From: Arcanobacterium ihumii | GTDB lineage: Bacteria > Actinomycetota > Actinomycetes > Actinomycetales > Actinomycetaceae | DNA length: 64,000 nt | Direction: 5' to 3' | NCBI RefSeq assembly: GCF_900604515.1 | Contig: NZ_UWOS01000001.1 | Coordinates: forward strand, 496,001-560,000 | Part shown: positions 19,559 through 29,520 of the stretch, one piece after another | Layout: each line of letters begins with the position of its first letter | Position numbering within the stretch: position 1 is the stretch's first letter | Position numbers and translations under genes: made by a program | Notes under the pieces: generated by a model | The model's input: the letters and a program-made list of their open reading frames with translations, nothing else | The model's database searches: none | Told to the model about the DNA's origin: nothing

Positions 19559-20374
19559 TTACAGATACTTGCTGGCCTCGCGGCGCGTCAGCGCCGCGAC
19601 TGGGTGACGATCCAAGAAGTCACGAACCCAGCTTGGATTAGTTTTGGAGAACTCCCGAAGTGACCAACCGATTGCTTTTTGGATAAAAAATTCACCACCG
19701 AACTCCGAATCAGGCAAGTTCAGCACGATAATTTCTTCGAGCAAATCAACGTCGGTTTCACCACGAAGCAGTAGCTGGTGATCGATTGCGATTCGCCGAG
19801 TCCAGAAATTAGAATCCTGAGCCCACGCCAGCATAGTTTCCTTTTCGCTAGGGTTACGAACAACGATCTCCCCAACCGTACGATCGAGCGCATCAACCGT
19901 ATCCCACCACGATTTCGCCTCCACCAAAGTCTTAATCCGTGGCAAATCTTCCGCACCCAACAGATGCTTAACCTCGCGCAGATAATCAGCTGCCACGTAT
20001 TGAAACTCGCGCTGAGGCAATGCCCAACACATCGAAATAAAGCTCCAGTCAGCGTGCGGATCCTTACGTGCCACCTTAAAGAATGGTTTCGAAATCGCTT
20101 TACGCTCCGGCGTCTTTACACCTAGGAACATAAACTGATCACGCATGTAACGTTGCATCCCAACTGCTACTTCCGGATCGCCCATGCTCATGAGCTCCGA
20201 AACCAACAAGGCACCGTCCATCTTGGTATCAAACGGATCACCATCGAAAACAGGATCAATCGGTGTATCGAGAATTACGCCGTCAAGTGCATCAAGCGGG
20301 GAAGTTAAAACCCCTTGATATTGCTCCGGCGAACCAGATTGATACTCAACCGGCGAACCAGTCTGCTCTGTCAT
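19559..20374 (-). CDS. DNA alkylation repair (AlkD-like HEAT-repeat) protein
   Basis: 271 residues from ATG 20374. Conserved AlkD-family features include the FLGVKTPERKAIS near the N-terminus, WALPQREFQYVAADYL and SNFWTRRIAIDHQL, and the C-terminal GGEFFIQKAIGWSLREFSKTNPSWV. These fit the HEAT-repeat DNA glycosylase that removes 3- and 7-alkylpurines. A longer frame begins at 20470, but that would overlap the ispH gene by 71 bp; the internal ATG has GAGGAG upstream and is preferred. The N-terminal 50 residues are poorly conserved and rich in Ser/Pro/Gln. Confidence 0.85.
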   Translation of the reverse strand: MTEQTGSPVEYQSGSPEQYQGVLTSPLDALDGVILDTPIDPVFDGDPFDTKMDGALLVSELMSMGDPEVAVGMQRYMRDQFMFLGVKTPERKAISKPFFKVARKDPHADWSFISMCWALPQREFQYVAADYLREVKHLLGAEDLPRIKTLVEAKSWWDTVDALDRTVGEIVVRNPSEKETMLAWAQDSNFWTRRIAIDHQLLLRGETDVDLLEEIIVLNLPDSEFGGEFFIQKAIGWSLREFSKTNPSWVRDFLDRHPVAALTRREASKYL

Positions 20375-20399
20375 ATCCACCCGATTCTCCTCGAAATTC

Positions 20400-21590
20400 T
20401 TAGATGGACTTGTTGGCGCGGGCATTGGAGATATTAGCGTTCTTATCTCGCGCTTTATGCGGGCGATCAACTTCAGCGCCAGTTGCCTTCAAATCAGCAC
20501 GCAGATTCTTTGGCAAAGAGAAACGAACGTCTTCTTGTGCGGTTGCCACATTCTCAACCTCGGTGAAACCAGCATCCTTCAAAACCGTAACCACATCGCG
20601 AACCAAAATCTCTGGGACAGATGCCCCTGAAGTTACACCAACCGTCTTTGCACCCGTGAACCACTCACGCTGAACTTCGCTCGCCTTATCAACTCGATAA
20701 GCAGCACCAGCGCCAGACTCAAGCGCAACCTCTACCAAACGCACCGAATTAGACGAATTAGCCGAACCAACCACGATCACAACATCAGCCATAGGTGCCA
20801 TCACCTTCACAGCGCCCTGGCGATTCTGCGTCGCATAACAAATATCGTCCGAAGGTGGATCAATCAGATTCGGAAAACGCTTGCGAAGTAACTCAACCGT
20901 CTTCATCGTCTCATCCACAGAAAGCGTCGTCTGTGAAATCCAAACCACCCGATCCGGATCACGAACCTGAACAGTCGCAACGTCTTCAGGACCATTCACA
21001 ACTTGAATATGGTCAGGTGCCTCACCCTGCGTACCCTCAACTTCTTCATGCCCCTCGTGACCAATCAACAAAATATCGAAGTCTTCATCCGCGAACCGCA
21101 CCGCCTGTTTATGAACTTTTGTGACCAGCGGGCACGTAGCATCGATCGTCATGAGTTGGCGTCTAGCTGCTTGCTCATGGACCTCCGGGGAAACACCATG
21201 AGCCGAAAATACTACTCGTGCGCCTTCAGGAACGTCGTCGGTATCGTGGACGAAAATCGCTCCACGCTCGGTAAGCGTCTCAACAACAAACTTGTTGTGA
21301 ACGATTTCCTTACGCACATACACCGGCGCGCCGTAGAGATCCAACGCTTTCTCAACAGCGTCAACAGCACGATCCACTCCAGCACAGTACCCACGCGGAG
21401 TAGCAAGCAAAATCTTTTTACCCTCGGCAGACGGTTTAGACGGAACATCTGCTGGGAAGGCAGATGCACCCGCCAAAGACACAGTTGGATCCGGCATGAC
21501 TTCAGAATTCTTCATGTCTAGATCAGAAGTGGCGTTATTTGGCTGGTGCGGCACAGGGCCCTCATTTCGTCTTTGCATAGGCATCGGCAT
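20400..21590 (-). CDS. ispH: 4-hydroxy-3-methylbut-2-enyl diphosphate reductase IspH
   Basis: 396 residues. The three cysteines that ligate the 4Fe-4S cluster are visible at Cys69 (RGYCAGVD), Cys153 (DATCPLVTK) and Cys251 ([10 protein letters not shown]), and the glutamate-containing TTLSVDETM motif is present. It reduces HMBPP to IPP and DMAPP, the last step of the MEP pathway. The start is ambiguous: an N-terminal extension of about 55 residues precedes the conserved core, and the internal ATG at residue 26 (21515) is an alternative. A TATACT box close upstream of 21590 would give a leader of only 5 nt. Divergent from xseA. Confidence 0.94.
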   Translation of the reverse strand: MPMPMQRRNEGPVPHQPNNATSDLDMKNSEVMPDPTVSLAGASAFPADVPSKPSAEGKKILLATPRGYCAGVDRAVDAVEKALDLYGAPVYVRKEIVHNKFVVETLTERGAIFVHDTDDVPEGARVVFSAHGVSPEVHEQAARRQLMTIDATCPLVTKVHKQAVRFADEDFDILLIGHEGHEEVEGTQGEAPDHIQVVNGPEDVATVQVRDPDRVVWISQTTLSVDETMKTVELLRKRFPNLIDPPSDDICYATQNRQGAVKVMAPMADVVIVVGSANSSNSVRLVEVALESGAGAAYRVDKASEVQREWFTGAKTVGVTSGASVPEILVRDVVTVLKDAGFTEVENVATAQEDVRFSLPKNLRADLKATGAEVDRPHKARDKNANISNARANKSI

Positions 21591-21705
21591 TTATAGCCAC
21601 AAGTATAATCAAATCCCCCAGCACCTTCACTCACAGGAATCCGAGCATTCTCTCAAAGTGATTATTTCGACTGCACAAACCAGCTCTTACATGCAAAACT
21701 AAAGT

Positions 21706-23142
21706 GTGGCAACATTTTCCTCTCCAACTTCTGCAACCTCTTCACCCGACCGCTCGGCGCACTCAAGTTCAGTTAGTGGCTCAGTACACGCGGGCCAATC
21801 ACACGCCCGCACCACCAGTGGCTCAGCACACTCAGACTCCGCACACACAAACAGTCACCAAAGCACAAGTAATCATCAATCAGACGTTCCTACAAACCTC
21901 CCACAACTCGCTGCGCAAACCACTCCAGACCAGCCTTGGCCACTGCGCCTACTCTCCGCAAAGATTGCACAATACGTCCAGAAGATGTCTCGGCTTTGGG
22001 TGGAAGGCGAAGTTATTACGTTGGTACGGCGCCCGAATGCCAAGCTCCAATATTTCACCTTGGCTGATCTCGAAGAAAAAGTATCCATCAACGTCAAAAT
22101 CTTTTCTCATAATCTTCCTGCCGAGATCCAGCAAGGATCGCGCGTCGTGGTCTGCGCAAAACCCGATTTCTGGGTGGGCTCCGGCTCACTCACCCTTCAC
22201 GCCGACGAAGTCCGCACCGTAGGAATAGGCGATATCCTTGCCCGAATCGAACGTCTCAAGCAGCAGCTCGCTTCCGAAGGTCTCTTCGCTGACAGTCGGA
22301 AGCAGCCACTTCCTTTCCTTCCGCGCCGAATCGGTTTAATCTGTGGCCGAAATACGAAAGCTAAGCACGACGTCGTCGTCAACGCTTCCGCGAGGTGGCC
22401 CGAAGTGTCCTTCGAAATCCGGGAAGTACAAGTGCAAGGCAACGGCTCAGTTGAAGCAATGATTCCTGCGCTGAGCGAGCTTGATTCGATTCCCGACGTC
22501 GATGTTATAGTTTTCGCCCGCGGTGGCGGTTCCGTGGAAGACCTATTGCCTTTCTCCGACGAAAGGTTGGTGCGTGCAGTCGCAGCAACTCACACCCCAA
22601 TCATCTCTGCAATTGGGCACGAAACTGATAATCCGATCCTCGATTACGTTGCCGATTTTCGCGCTTCGACTCCAACGGATGCAGCTAGGCGAATTGTGCC
22701 CGACGTCATCGAAGAACGAAACGGCCTACGTGAAGCCATACGACGTGGTCGCATGAATATCGATACACGGCTCGCCAACGCTTTTGACCAAGTACACCAA
22801 CTGCGAAGTAGTCCGGTTTTCACTCAGCCGATGCGTTCCATCGATGCGCGAGGCGAGGACCTTGAGAATCTCTTGCGACTATCGCGGATTTATTTTGAGC
22901 GCGGTATCACGAAAAAACGTGCGGATTTAGATGCCGATCTTGCACGTTTGCGGACTTTATCCCCACAATCTACTTTAAATCGCGGCTACACTATTCTTTT
23001 ACAACCCAATGGGTCAATCGTTCGATCAGTATCGGACGCTCCCCCGCCGATTGAGCTTGAAGCCAGGCTTGCAGATGGCACGATCCGCGTTGTGGTTACC
23101 GAAAATGAAAAGCCAACTATTAGGAATGGAGAGGCAAGATGA
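21706..23142 (+). CDS. xseA: Exodeoxyribonuclease VII large subunit
   Basis: 478 residues with a GTG start. After a Ser/Thr/His-rich N-terminal segment of about 80 residues, the OB-fold DNA-binding domain begins at about residue 85 ([11 protein letters not shown]). The catalytic domain carries [36 protein letters not shown] and [12 protein letters not shown]-terminal coiled-coil region follows. XseA with several XseB subunits degrades single-stranded DNA. The stop overlaps the xseB start as ATGA, which implies translational coupling. Divergent from ispH. Confidence 0.96.
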   Translation: MATFSSPTSATSSPDRSAHSSSVSGSVHAGQSHARTTSGSAHSDSAHTNSHQSTSNHQSDVPTNLPQLAAQTTPDQPWPLRLLSAKIAQYVQKMSRLWVEGEVITLVRRPNAKLQYFTLADLEEKVSINVKIFSHNLPAEIQQGSRVVVCAKPDFWVGSGSLTLHADEVRTVGIGDILARIERLKQQLASEGLFADSRKQPLPFLPRRIGLICGRNTKAKHDVVVNASARWPEVSFEIREVQVQGNGSVEAMIPALSELDSIPDVDVIVFARGGGSVEDLLPFSDERLVRAVAATHTPIISAIGHETDNPILDYVADFRASTPTDAARRIVPDVIEERNGLREAIRRGRMNIDTRLANAFDQVHQLRSSPVFTQPMRSIDARGEDLENLLRLSRIYFERGITKKRADLDADLARLRTLSPQSTLNRGYTILLQPNGSIVRSVSDAPPPIELEARLADGTIRVVVTENEKPTIRNGEAR

Positions 23143-23474
23143 CTGATCAGAAATCAAATACATCGCCGAATAGCAGTATTGATGCCACTGCACCTGTGCT
23201 CCATTCCCCAGAAGAACTTGATAAGAAAGTCGCTTCTCTATCCTATGAAGAAGCACGATCGAAGCTTGTTGACATCGTCGCCCGACTTGAGCAGGGAAAT
23301 ATTCCGCTGGAGGAATCACTTACTTTGTGGGAGCTCGGGGAAGCCCTCGCACGCAGGTGCGAAGCCTGGCTCAACGGTGCACGACAGCGTTTAGCTCGTA
23401 CCCAAGCATTAACACGTGACACTCAATCAGCTGCTGAAGAGGCAGAATTTTCACGAGATTCGGAGAACAACTAA
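23139..23474 (+). CDS. xseB: Exodeoxyribonuclease VII small subunit
   Basis: 111 residues. [44 protein letters not shown] is the complete family core, spanning about residues 39-82; flanking tails are Ser/Glu-rich. It is the small subunit of exonuclease VII. ATG overlaps the end of xseA by 4 bp, and its stop TAA overlaps the ATG of the sugar kinase gene, so three genes are likely co-translated from one mRNA. Confidence 0.96.
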   Translation: MTDQKSNTSPNSSIDATAPVLHSPEELDKKVASLSYEEARSKLVDIVARLEQGNIPLEESLTLWELGEALARRCEAWLNGARQRLARTQALTRDTQSAAEEAEFSRDSENN

Positions 23475-24442
23475 TGACGATCCTCGTAATCGGTGAATCC
23501 CTCATCGATATTTTCTACAACCAGGACGGCGAAGAACTTGATCGCCGCCCAGGTGGTTCGCCTATGAATGTAGCCATCGGTTTAGCTCGCTTAGGTCGAG
23601 ATACGTCCCTTCTCACCCGTATTGGTGACGACGCCGCAGGAGATTCCATCGTTGAGCACTGCGCTGCTGATCGCGTACATTTGGTGGCAGGATCAGTGAC
23701 GGCGGACCCAACCTCTCTTGCCCAGGCACACCTCGGTGCTGACGGATCGGCGAACTACACATTCGAACTTCATTCCGATTATCCGATGCCACCAACCGAT
23801 GAGCGTGAGCGTGCTGACCTGCTCGATGGCGCACCCCGCTTAGTTCACATCGGTTCAATCGGCGCCCATCTTGAGCCGGGAGCCAAGGCCGTGCGCGAGT
23901 GGATCAAGTTCTACCGCCCCAAGTCAACGATTTCCTACGATCCAAACGTGCGCCTTGACGTCGTCGGGCCAGCTTCGAAGTTGCGCGAAGAAGTCGAATC
24001 TTTCCTTGACCTCGTTGATGTATTCAAGGCAAGCAAGGAAGATCTCGAATTCCTCTACGAGGATTTTGACCTCGACGTTGCTGTAGATAAGGTACTCGAT
24101 GCAGGTGTTTCACTGGTTGTTATCACCGACGGAAGCGCTGGTCTTCACCTTTACACCAAGAATCACCAAGTAACGATCCCAGCGATTTCAGTTGAGGTCG
24201 TCGATACCGTCGGCGCAGGTGATTCGCTGATGTCTGCACTTATTGACGGCTTGGGTAGGCTGTCGGTGATTGGTCGCGAAGAGGTTGACGCGATTCGCGG
24301 CCTTTCCAAGACGATGCTCACGACCCTCGGTTACTATGCCGCCACAGCAGCCAGCATCACCGTTACCCGTCGTGGAGCAAACCCGCCGAACCGCGCAGAG
24401 ATTTCCGCACAATCTGAAAAGTACTCCCTTGAGGGGCTCTGA
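23474..24442 (+). CDS. PfkB-family carbohydrate kinase
   Basis: 322 residues. The N-terminal GGSPMNVAIGLARLG and the C-terminal DTVGAGDSLMSALIDGL (the catalytic Asp lies in GAGD) are the two PfkB signatures. The fold matches ribokinase/fructokinase-type enzymes that phosphorylate a sugar in the cytosol with ATP. The natural sugar is not clear; fructokinase is a common annotation for such genes, but the family is hard to subdivide by eye. Starts within the stop of xseB. Followed by two terminator-like hairpins at 24464 and 24498. Confidence 0.88.
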   Translation: MTILVIGESLIDIFYNQDGEELDRRPGGSPMNVAIGLARLGRDTSLLTRIGDDAAGDSIVEHCAADRVHLVAGSVTADPTSLAQAHLGADGSANYTFELHSDYPMPPTDERERADLLDGAPRLVHIGSIGAHLEPGAKAVREWIKFYRPKSTISYDPNVRLDVVGPASKLREEVESFLDLVDVFKASKEDLEFLYEDFDLDVAVDKVLDAGVSLVVITDGSAGLHLYTKNHQVTIPAISVEVVDTVGAGDSLMSALIDGLGRLSVIGREEVDAIRGLSKTMLTTLGYYAATAASITVTRRGANPPNRAEISAQSEKYSLEGL

Positions 24443-24463
24443 GTTACCCTTTAACTAGGGTTT

Positions 24464-24484
24464 GCCTTCGAAAGAAGGTTTTCC
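24464..24484 (+). terminator. Short terminator after PfkB kinase
   Basis: CCTTC-GAAA-GAAGG hairpin (24465-24478) with a GNRA-type loop, followed by TTTTCC. A second hairpin follows at 24498. Confidence 0.6.
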
Positions 24485-24497
24485 TTTCAACACAAAG

Positions 24498-24544
24498 AAC
24501 GACGTCGATGCGAAAATTTCGTTTCGGCGTCGTTCCCTTTTGTC
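24498..24544 (+). terminator. Second terminator after PfkB kinase
   Basis: AACGACG (24498-24504) pairs with CGTCGTT (24528-24534), with further CGAAA/TTTCG pairing inside and a CCCTTTT tail. Confidence 0.65.
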
Positions 24545-24681
24545 CTTTAACCCAGACTTCTGTAGTGCGTGGGGCTGGATCTACATGTGTGGGCTAAATG
24601 GATACGTGGGGCTGCTGCTTAGTGGTGCGCAAAGTTCATGTTGCCTCTTATCAGGCTAATTTATGCGCTGGCGTTTTATAT

Positions 24682-25443
24682 TTACTTACCCCGGCGTCGC
24701 TCACGTTGCGAGTAGTCACGCAACGCGCGAAGAAAGTCGGTTCGGCGGAAATCTGGCCAGTATGTTTCACAGAAAAAGAATTCTGTATGGACGGTCTGCC
24801 AGAGCATAAAGCCACTCATGCGTTGCTCGCCTGAAGTCCTGATAATCAAGTCAGGATCTGGTTGCCCACGCGTGTACATATGGTTTGTAATATCTGCGGT
24901 GGTGAGGCTGTCCGCCACTTCACCGAGTGTTACCCCATTTGCTTCACATTCGAGCAGGTAGTCTCGCATAGCCTGCATAATCTCCTGGCGTCCGCCATAA
25001 CCAATCGCCACATTAACAGTCATGCCTTCAACTTCCGCACTACGCTCAGCGGCGTGAAGAATACGCGCGGCAGCATCACTGGGAAGAAGACTCATATCAC
25101 CGATCACGCGGAGCTTCCAGCGTTTCGTTTCAGCCAAGCTCTCAACAAGCCCAACGATAATATCTAGGAGCTCGTTGAGCTCATCTTTTGCTCGCGTTAG
25201 GTTATCCGTGGAAAGCATCCACAAAGTGACGATCCCAATCCCGGTTTCCTCGCACCAGCCCAAGACCTCGCTTACGTGATCGGCGCCGCGGCGATGCCCA
25301 CTCGATGCTGCTACACCGAGGGCTTTGGCCCAGCGCCGGTTTCCATCAAGGATAATTCCCACGTGATGTGGAACTTGGGTAGCCGGCAACCGATTCCGCA
25401 AACTTCGCTCGTAAAGCGCATAAAGAAAGTTGGGAATTCGCAT
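24682..25443 (-). CDS. Isoprenyl transferase (UppS-like, cis-prenyltransferase)
   Basis: 253 residues. HHVGIILDGNRRWAK carries the catalytic Asp33; the SGHRRGADHV, GYGGRQEI, and PDLIIRTSGEQRMSGFMLWQ motifs are those of cis-isoprenyl diphosphate synthases. Actinobacteria often encode two paralogues, one making short cis-prenyl diphosphate (Rv1086-like) and one decaprenyl diphosphate; I cannot decide which this is from sequence alone. SD GGAGG lies just upstream of the ATG. Divergent from the hemolysin III gene, an arrangement common in actinobacteria. Confidence 0.93.
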   Translation of the reverse strand: MRIPNFLYALYERSLRNRLPATQVPHHVGIILDGNRRWAKALGVAASSGHRRGADHVSEVLGWCEETGIGIVTLWMLSTDNLTRAKDELNELLDIIVGLVESLAETKRWKLRVIGDMSLLPSDAAARILHAAERSAEVEGMTVNVAIGYGGRQEIMQAMRDYLLECEANGVTLGEVADSLTTADITNHMYTRGQPDPDLIIRTSGEQRMSGFMLWQTVHTEFFFCETYWPDFRRTDFLRALRDYSQRERRRGK

Positions 25444-25588
25444 TCGGCCTCCTCGCGATTTTCCTCGTGATGTATTCCAGCATACCTTGCTCGATTAATG
25501 TAAACATCGTACTCCGCTCATGTAGTGTTAGAAGTACTGGTGAACCATGGTTTTTATAGGTTCCCATTTCTGAGCGCGTAGGAGTGTC

Positions 25589-26242
25589 ATGAGTCGAAAC
25601 GATAATATGCCAAAGACTAAGGCACGCGGCTGGATTCACCTCTTCACTACTCCGCTTGCGGTCGCCAACTCGATCGTTCTTCTCTGTTTCGCACCGACTT
25701 CCTCAGTTACGTGGTCTTTCGTTGTTTACGGACTCGCTGCGCTCGCCCTATTCGGCGTCTCTGCCTGCTATCACATCGGTAACTGGACTCCACGTACCAA
25801 GGCAATCTTGCGACGCATGGATCACGCCAACATTTTCTTGCTGATCGCCGGTACCTACACACCACTTTCGGTAATGTTACTGGCAACGGCGCGCGCGCAG
25901 CTTGTGCTCTCGATTGTTTGGATTGGTGCAATCCTAGGCATCTTTATGCATATCTTCTGGATCAATGCACCGCGCTGGCTTTATGTGTTGCTTTATATCT
26001 TGCTCGGCTGGGTAGCCGTCTGGTTTCTCCCAGATTTCTGGAACAATGGCGGACCAGCAATCGTCTGGTTATTACTTGCTGGTGGCCTCGCCTACACGAT
26101 CGGTGCAATCTGCTACGCTTTCCGCTGGCCGAATCCATGGCCGCTCTCTTTCGGATTCCATGAGTTCTTCCATCTGGGAACGGTCATTGGCTATGCCTGC
26201 CACGCAATCGCGGTGTGGTTTGCATTAAGCACCGTCTGGTAA
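25589..26242 (+). CDS. trhA: Hemolysin III family protein (TrhA/PAQR)
   Basis: 217 residues with seven hydrophobic helices and the PAQR/hemolysin III features SACYHI (His near the end of helix 2), RRMDHANIFLLIAGTYTPL and the late FGFHEFFHLGTVIGYACHAIA, whose His residues probably bind a metal. Bacterial members act in membrane energetics/lipid homeostasis; the name hemolysin is historical. A TAGGAG ribosome binding site precedes the ATG. Divergent from the uppS-like gene. Confidence 0.92.
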   Translation: MSRNDNMPKTKARGWIHLFTTPLAVANSIVLLCFAPTSSVTWSFVVYGLAALALFGVSACYHIGNWTPRTKAILRRMDHANIFLLIAGTYTPLSVMLLATARAQLVLSIVWIGAILGIFMHIFWINAPRWLYVLLYILLGWVAVWFLPDFWNNGGPAIVWLLLAGGLAYTIGAICYAFRWPNPWPLSFGFHEFFHLGTVIGYACHAIAVWFALSTVW

Positions 26243-26425
26243 GCAGTTGCGCTCAGTTTAGCGACCAGTTCAACAACATCTGACGCACTGTTGAATACTG
26301 CTCGCACTTCCCCAGTCACTCAATTCCAAGTGCATGGTCCTTCTACCAACTGAACTCGGCAAATAGAACTTGTGATGTAAGGCTCAACTCGTTGTGATAG
26401 TTTTTCCCTAACGAAGGGAGCTTCC

Positions 26426-27661
26426 ATGGCGAAGAAATCATCTAAGAACCACAAGGATGCAACACGGGAATCGAAAGTAACGTCCACCCAACCAGGCAAA
26501 GGATGGGTACAATCCCCTAATGAAACATTGCGCGTAAGTACAGATTTTGACCTCGCTAACTTTGATCACGCTTCCACTCCCGGCTGGGACGAAGGGAAAG
26601 TAGCGGCCGAAGAATTCCTCGAGAGCCGCGGCAATGTGCTTTCTGAGCTACAAGAACGATTCTTTGCCGCAGGCAAGTTCGGTGATCAACGTTCCGTTCT
26701 CCTAGTGGTTCAAGGCCTAGACACCGCCGGAAAAGGTGGCATTGCCCGTCATGTGCTCGGGCTCGTCGATCCACAGGGGATTTCGCTCGCCTCGTTCGGC
26801 GTACCTACAAAGGAAGAAGCATCGCATCACTTCCTTTGGCGAATCCGCCGTGCGCTACCAAAGCCTGGAAAAATCGGACTTTTCGACCGTTCCCATTACG
26901 AAGATGTACTTGTTCAACGCGTTGAGAAAATCGTGGATGAGCCTACGTGGCGAAAGCGCTACGGCGAAATCAATCGCTTCGAAAAGAAACTCACAGAAAA
27001 CGGCGTCACCATTATCAAGGTTGCGCTGATGGTTTCACATGAAGAACAGGGCAGGCGCCTAGCTGAGCGAATTGTTCGCCCTGATAAGAAATGGAAATAC
27101 AATCCAAACGACATTGATACCCGTCTAAAGTGGGACGAATATCAGCAAGCCTACCAAGACGTTTTCATCGAAACTTCAACACAATGGGCTCCTTGGCACA
27201 TTATTCCTGCAGATCACAAATGGTATGCACGCCTCGCAGTCACCGAACTGCTCACCCAAGCTCTTATCGATTTTGACCTTGAATGGCCAAAACCGCGCTG
27301 GGTTGAGGACGTTCAGTACCGCCGCCTCCAAGAGACCATGACTGAGAGCGAAACATTGGAGGTTAACGAACTGCGCGACGTCGTCGTTAAGGAAGCGGCT
27401 CAGGCAATCGAAAGTTTCGACGACGAGGTCGCCACTATCGATAGCTCCCCTACCACGTCACTCACTGAACTTACAGAGTCACCCAAACCAAAAGAGACGC
27501 ACGATCCGCAAGAGGTGCAGGACGGAGAAGCGCCAACGGGCAGAACCACCGGCCAGGACGCTTCTAAGGACGAAAAGAAAGCCAAGAAGAAAGATCCAAA
27601 GAAGGATAAAAAATCTAAGAAATCAAAGAAAGACGGCAAGAAGAAAAAGAAGGATAAGTAG
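26426..27661 (+). CDS. ppk2: Polyphosphate kinase 2 family protein with lysine-rich tail
   Basis: 411 residues. PPK2 core over about residues 50-295: Walker A-like QGLDTAGKGG (97-105), the lid segment and Walker B region LFDRSHYEDVLVQRV, and RFEKKLTENGVTIIKVALMVS. These enzymes phosphorylate AMP or ADP with polyphosphate. The C-terminus from about residue 375 is an exceptional Lys/Asp-rich tail (KKAKKKDPKKDKKSKKSKK), which could bind polyphosphate electrostatically, though that is my inference. SD GAAGGGAG is good. A ppx exopolyphosphatase lies 9 kb downstream. Confidence 0.93.
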   Translation: MAKKSSKNHKDATRESKVTSTQPGKGWVQSPNETLRVSTDFDLANFDHASTPGWDEGKVAAEEFLESRGNVLSELQERFFAAGKFGDQRSVLLVVQGLDTAGKGGIARHVLGLVDPQGISLASFGVPTKEEASHHFLWRIRRALPKPGKIGLFDRSHYEDVLVQRVEKIVDEPTWRKRYGEINRFEKKLTENGVTIIKVALMVSHEEQGRRLAERIVRPDKKWKYNPNDIDTRLKWDEYQQAYQDVFIETSTQWAPWHIIPADHKWYARLAVTELLTQALIDFDLEWPKPRWVEDVQYRRLQETMTESETLEVNELRDVVVKEAAQAIESFDDEVATIDSSPTTSLTELTESPKPKETHDPQEVQDGEAPTGRTTGQDASKDEKKAKKKDPKKDKKSKKSKKDGKKKKKDK

Positions 27662-27749
27662 TGGTTGTTGGCCCGAACAGAATATGCGGGCCTTACCGCC
27701 AAATTATCGGGATTTCGCAATCTCCAGCTCTCACAGGACTTTGGCGAGT

Positions 27750-28634
27750 TTAGATGAGCGGCTCAACTCCAGGAATTCGCGCAAAGAGATCAGCTTCAAC
27801 ATCCGCTACCTTCCCTACATGCGAAATCGCCAAGGTAAATTCTTCCCAAGGCCAAGTTTCCGCTTCGAGGTCACGTGGCGTTGCAAAGAAAAATCCATTT
27901 GGGTCAATCTGTGTTGCGTGAGCTCGAAGTGCTGCATCTCGCTGAGGGAAGTACTTATCTACACGAACACGCGCATCGACCTTCTTAGCTGGGGTATCTT
28001 TGCGGCGCTCAATCCAACCACCAAAGGGGCTCTCTACGCCTCTATCAACCATGGCATTGTGGAGTTCTGTGAGACGAGGCAAGCTAAAGGATACGTCGTA
28101 GTAAACCTTGAGCACTCGCCAAGGTTCGCCTTCGTCTGGATATTGGTCAGGGTTCGACGCCGCTGCCACAGCAGCCATTGTCACTTCATGGGTACGAATG
28201 TGGTCTGGGTGTGGGTAACCACCGTTTTCGTCATATGTGGTAACTACTTGTGGCCGAAATTCCCTAATCTCACGAACCAAGCGCCGTACTGGCTCGTCGA
28301 GATCAATTGCAGCGAAGCTGCCTTCAGGAAGTGGCGGGAGTGGATCACCTTCTGGCAGACCCGAGTCAACAAACCCTAACCACGTATGCTCAATCCCCAG
28401 AGCATCAGCAGCTGCATGCATCTCTGCACGTCGAACATCAGAAATATTTGCCATAATTTCTTCTGCCAGATGCAAGAGATTCGGGTTCAAAATATCACCG
28501 CGCTCTCCACCGGTCATAGTTACGACTCGAACGCGCCCAGTGGTTGCATATTTTGCCATCATCCCTGCCCCCTTAGATGATTCATCATCAGGGTGAGCAT
28601 GGATCGCCATGAGTCGCCGTTCGTCGGTAAGCAT
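27750..28634 (-). CDS. mca: Mycothiol S-conjugate amidase
   Basis: 294 residues of the LmbE-like Zn deacetylase family. Zn ligands are in HPDDE (residues 14-18) and HPDH (142-145). The C-terminal WPWEEF and the long insert agree with Mca rather than MshB. It cleaves mycothiol S-conjugates during detoxification of electrophiles, giving mercapturates, which implies that the organism makes mycothiol. Directly upstream of greA on the opposite strand, a typical actinobacterial neighbour pair. SD AAGGG precedes the ATG. Confidence 0.93.
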   Translation of the reverse strand: MLTDERRLMAIHAHPDDESSKGAGMMAKYATTGRVRVVTMTGGERGDILNPNLLHLAEEIMANISDVRRAEMHAAADALGIEHTWLGFVDSGLPEGDPLPPLPEGSFAAIDLDEPVRRLVREIREFRPQVVTTYDENGGYPHPDHIRTHEVTMAAVAAASNPDQYPDEGEPWRVLKVYYDVSFSLPRLTELHNAMVDRGVESPFGGWIERRKDTPAKKVDARVRVDKYFPQRDAALRAHATQIDPNGFFFATPRDLEAETWPWEEFTLAISHVGKVADVEADLFARIPGVEPLI

Positions 28635-28939
28635 ATGTCCCTTTCGCAGTGAATTGGCTCTATTCTAACAGGATAGTTGAATTTTTAATAGATTTAGCAG
28701 TGTGGGATGAGAAACAAGCCACGAAACCATCTTAATGTCTAAAAAATCCACTCCGAGCTGATACTTTGTTCACACTTAACCTTGATGGTAAGGTATCCCT
28801 TTGATACACCACGTGCCTTCGGGCACGTTTTGTTAGATTCGGCGTCGAAGAAAATTCGGATAAACCGAGCAAAAATCGAATAACACAAATTACCGTCGCC
28901 GAAGATAACTATCGCAATTAATGAAGTAGGAGAACTCAC
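28635..28939. other. Intergenic region mca-greA with a UUCG hairpin
   Basis: 305 bp. Contains a hairpin ACGTGCC-TTCG-GGCACGT at 28811-28828 followed by TTTTGTTA on the plus strand, an ideal intrinsic-terminator shape roughly 110 nt upstream of greA. It could end a small RNA or attenuate greA. No protein frame is convincing. Confidence 0.5.
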
Positions 28940-29413
28940 ATGGCTGATACAACATGGCTTTCACAAGAAAGTTTTGATCGCCTGTCTGCTGAGCTTGAGA
29001 CGCTCAAGACCACCGGACGCACTGAAATTGCTGAGCGCATCGAAGCAGCTCGCTCGGAAGGTGACCTTCGCGAAAATGGTGGATACCAAGCTGCACGTGA
29101 AGAGCAATCTAAGATGGAAGGGCGCATCCAAGAACTCACCTACCTTCTTGAGCATGCAGAGGTTGGTGAAGCACCAACCTCACTCGACACCGTTGCACCA
29201 GGCTTGGTTATTACCGCAAAAGTAAATGATAACGAAAAGCACTTCTTGCTCGGTTCACGTGAAGCTGCAGCCGATCTCGATATCGACGTTTACCCAGAAT
29301 CAGCTCCACTAGGATCAGCAATCATGGGGCTCAAGGTAGGCGATAAGACTTCTTACGTGGCACCAAACGGAAAAGAATTCACCGTTGAGGTGTTGAAGAT
29401 CGAAACACTGTAA
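28940..29413 (+). CDS. greA: Transcription elongation factor GreA
   Basis: 157 residues. The N-terminal coiled coil (SFDRLSAELETLKTTGRTEIAERIEAAR) carries the tip acidic pair in EGDLRENGGYQAA, and the C-terminal FKBP-like domain ends in GKEFTVEVLKIETL. GreA binds the RNA polymerase secondary channel and stimulates cleavage of backtracked RNA. SD GTAGGAG is 8 nt upstream. A strong terminator follows at 29430. Confidence 0.96.
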   Translation: MADTTWLSQESFDRLSAELETLKTTGRTEIAERIEAARSEGDLRENGGYQAAREEQSKMEGRIQELTYLLEHAEVGEAPTSLDTVAPGLVITAKVNDNEKHFLLGSREAAADLDIDVYPESAPLGSAIMGLKVGDKTSYVAPNGKEFTVEVLKIETL

Positions 29414-29429
29414 TTTTTACAGCTATTCT

Positions 29430-29477
29430 CAGCTGCGGGCGGATTCCTTATCCAGGAATACGCCCGCAGCTGTTTTT
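29430..29477 (+). terminator. Terminator after greA
   Basis: CAGCTGCGGGCG (29430-29441) pairs with CGCCCGCAGCTG (29461-29472), with inner GGATTCC/AGGAAT pairing, and ends in TTTTT. Confidence 0.85.
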
Positions 29478-29520
29478 CAGGCACACTTTAAATATCCAAT
29501 TAACTATCTGAGGAGCGCAA

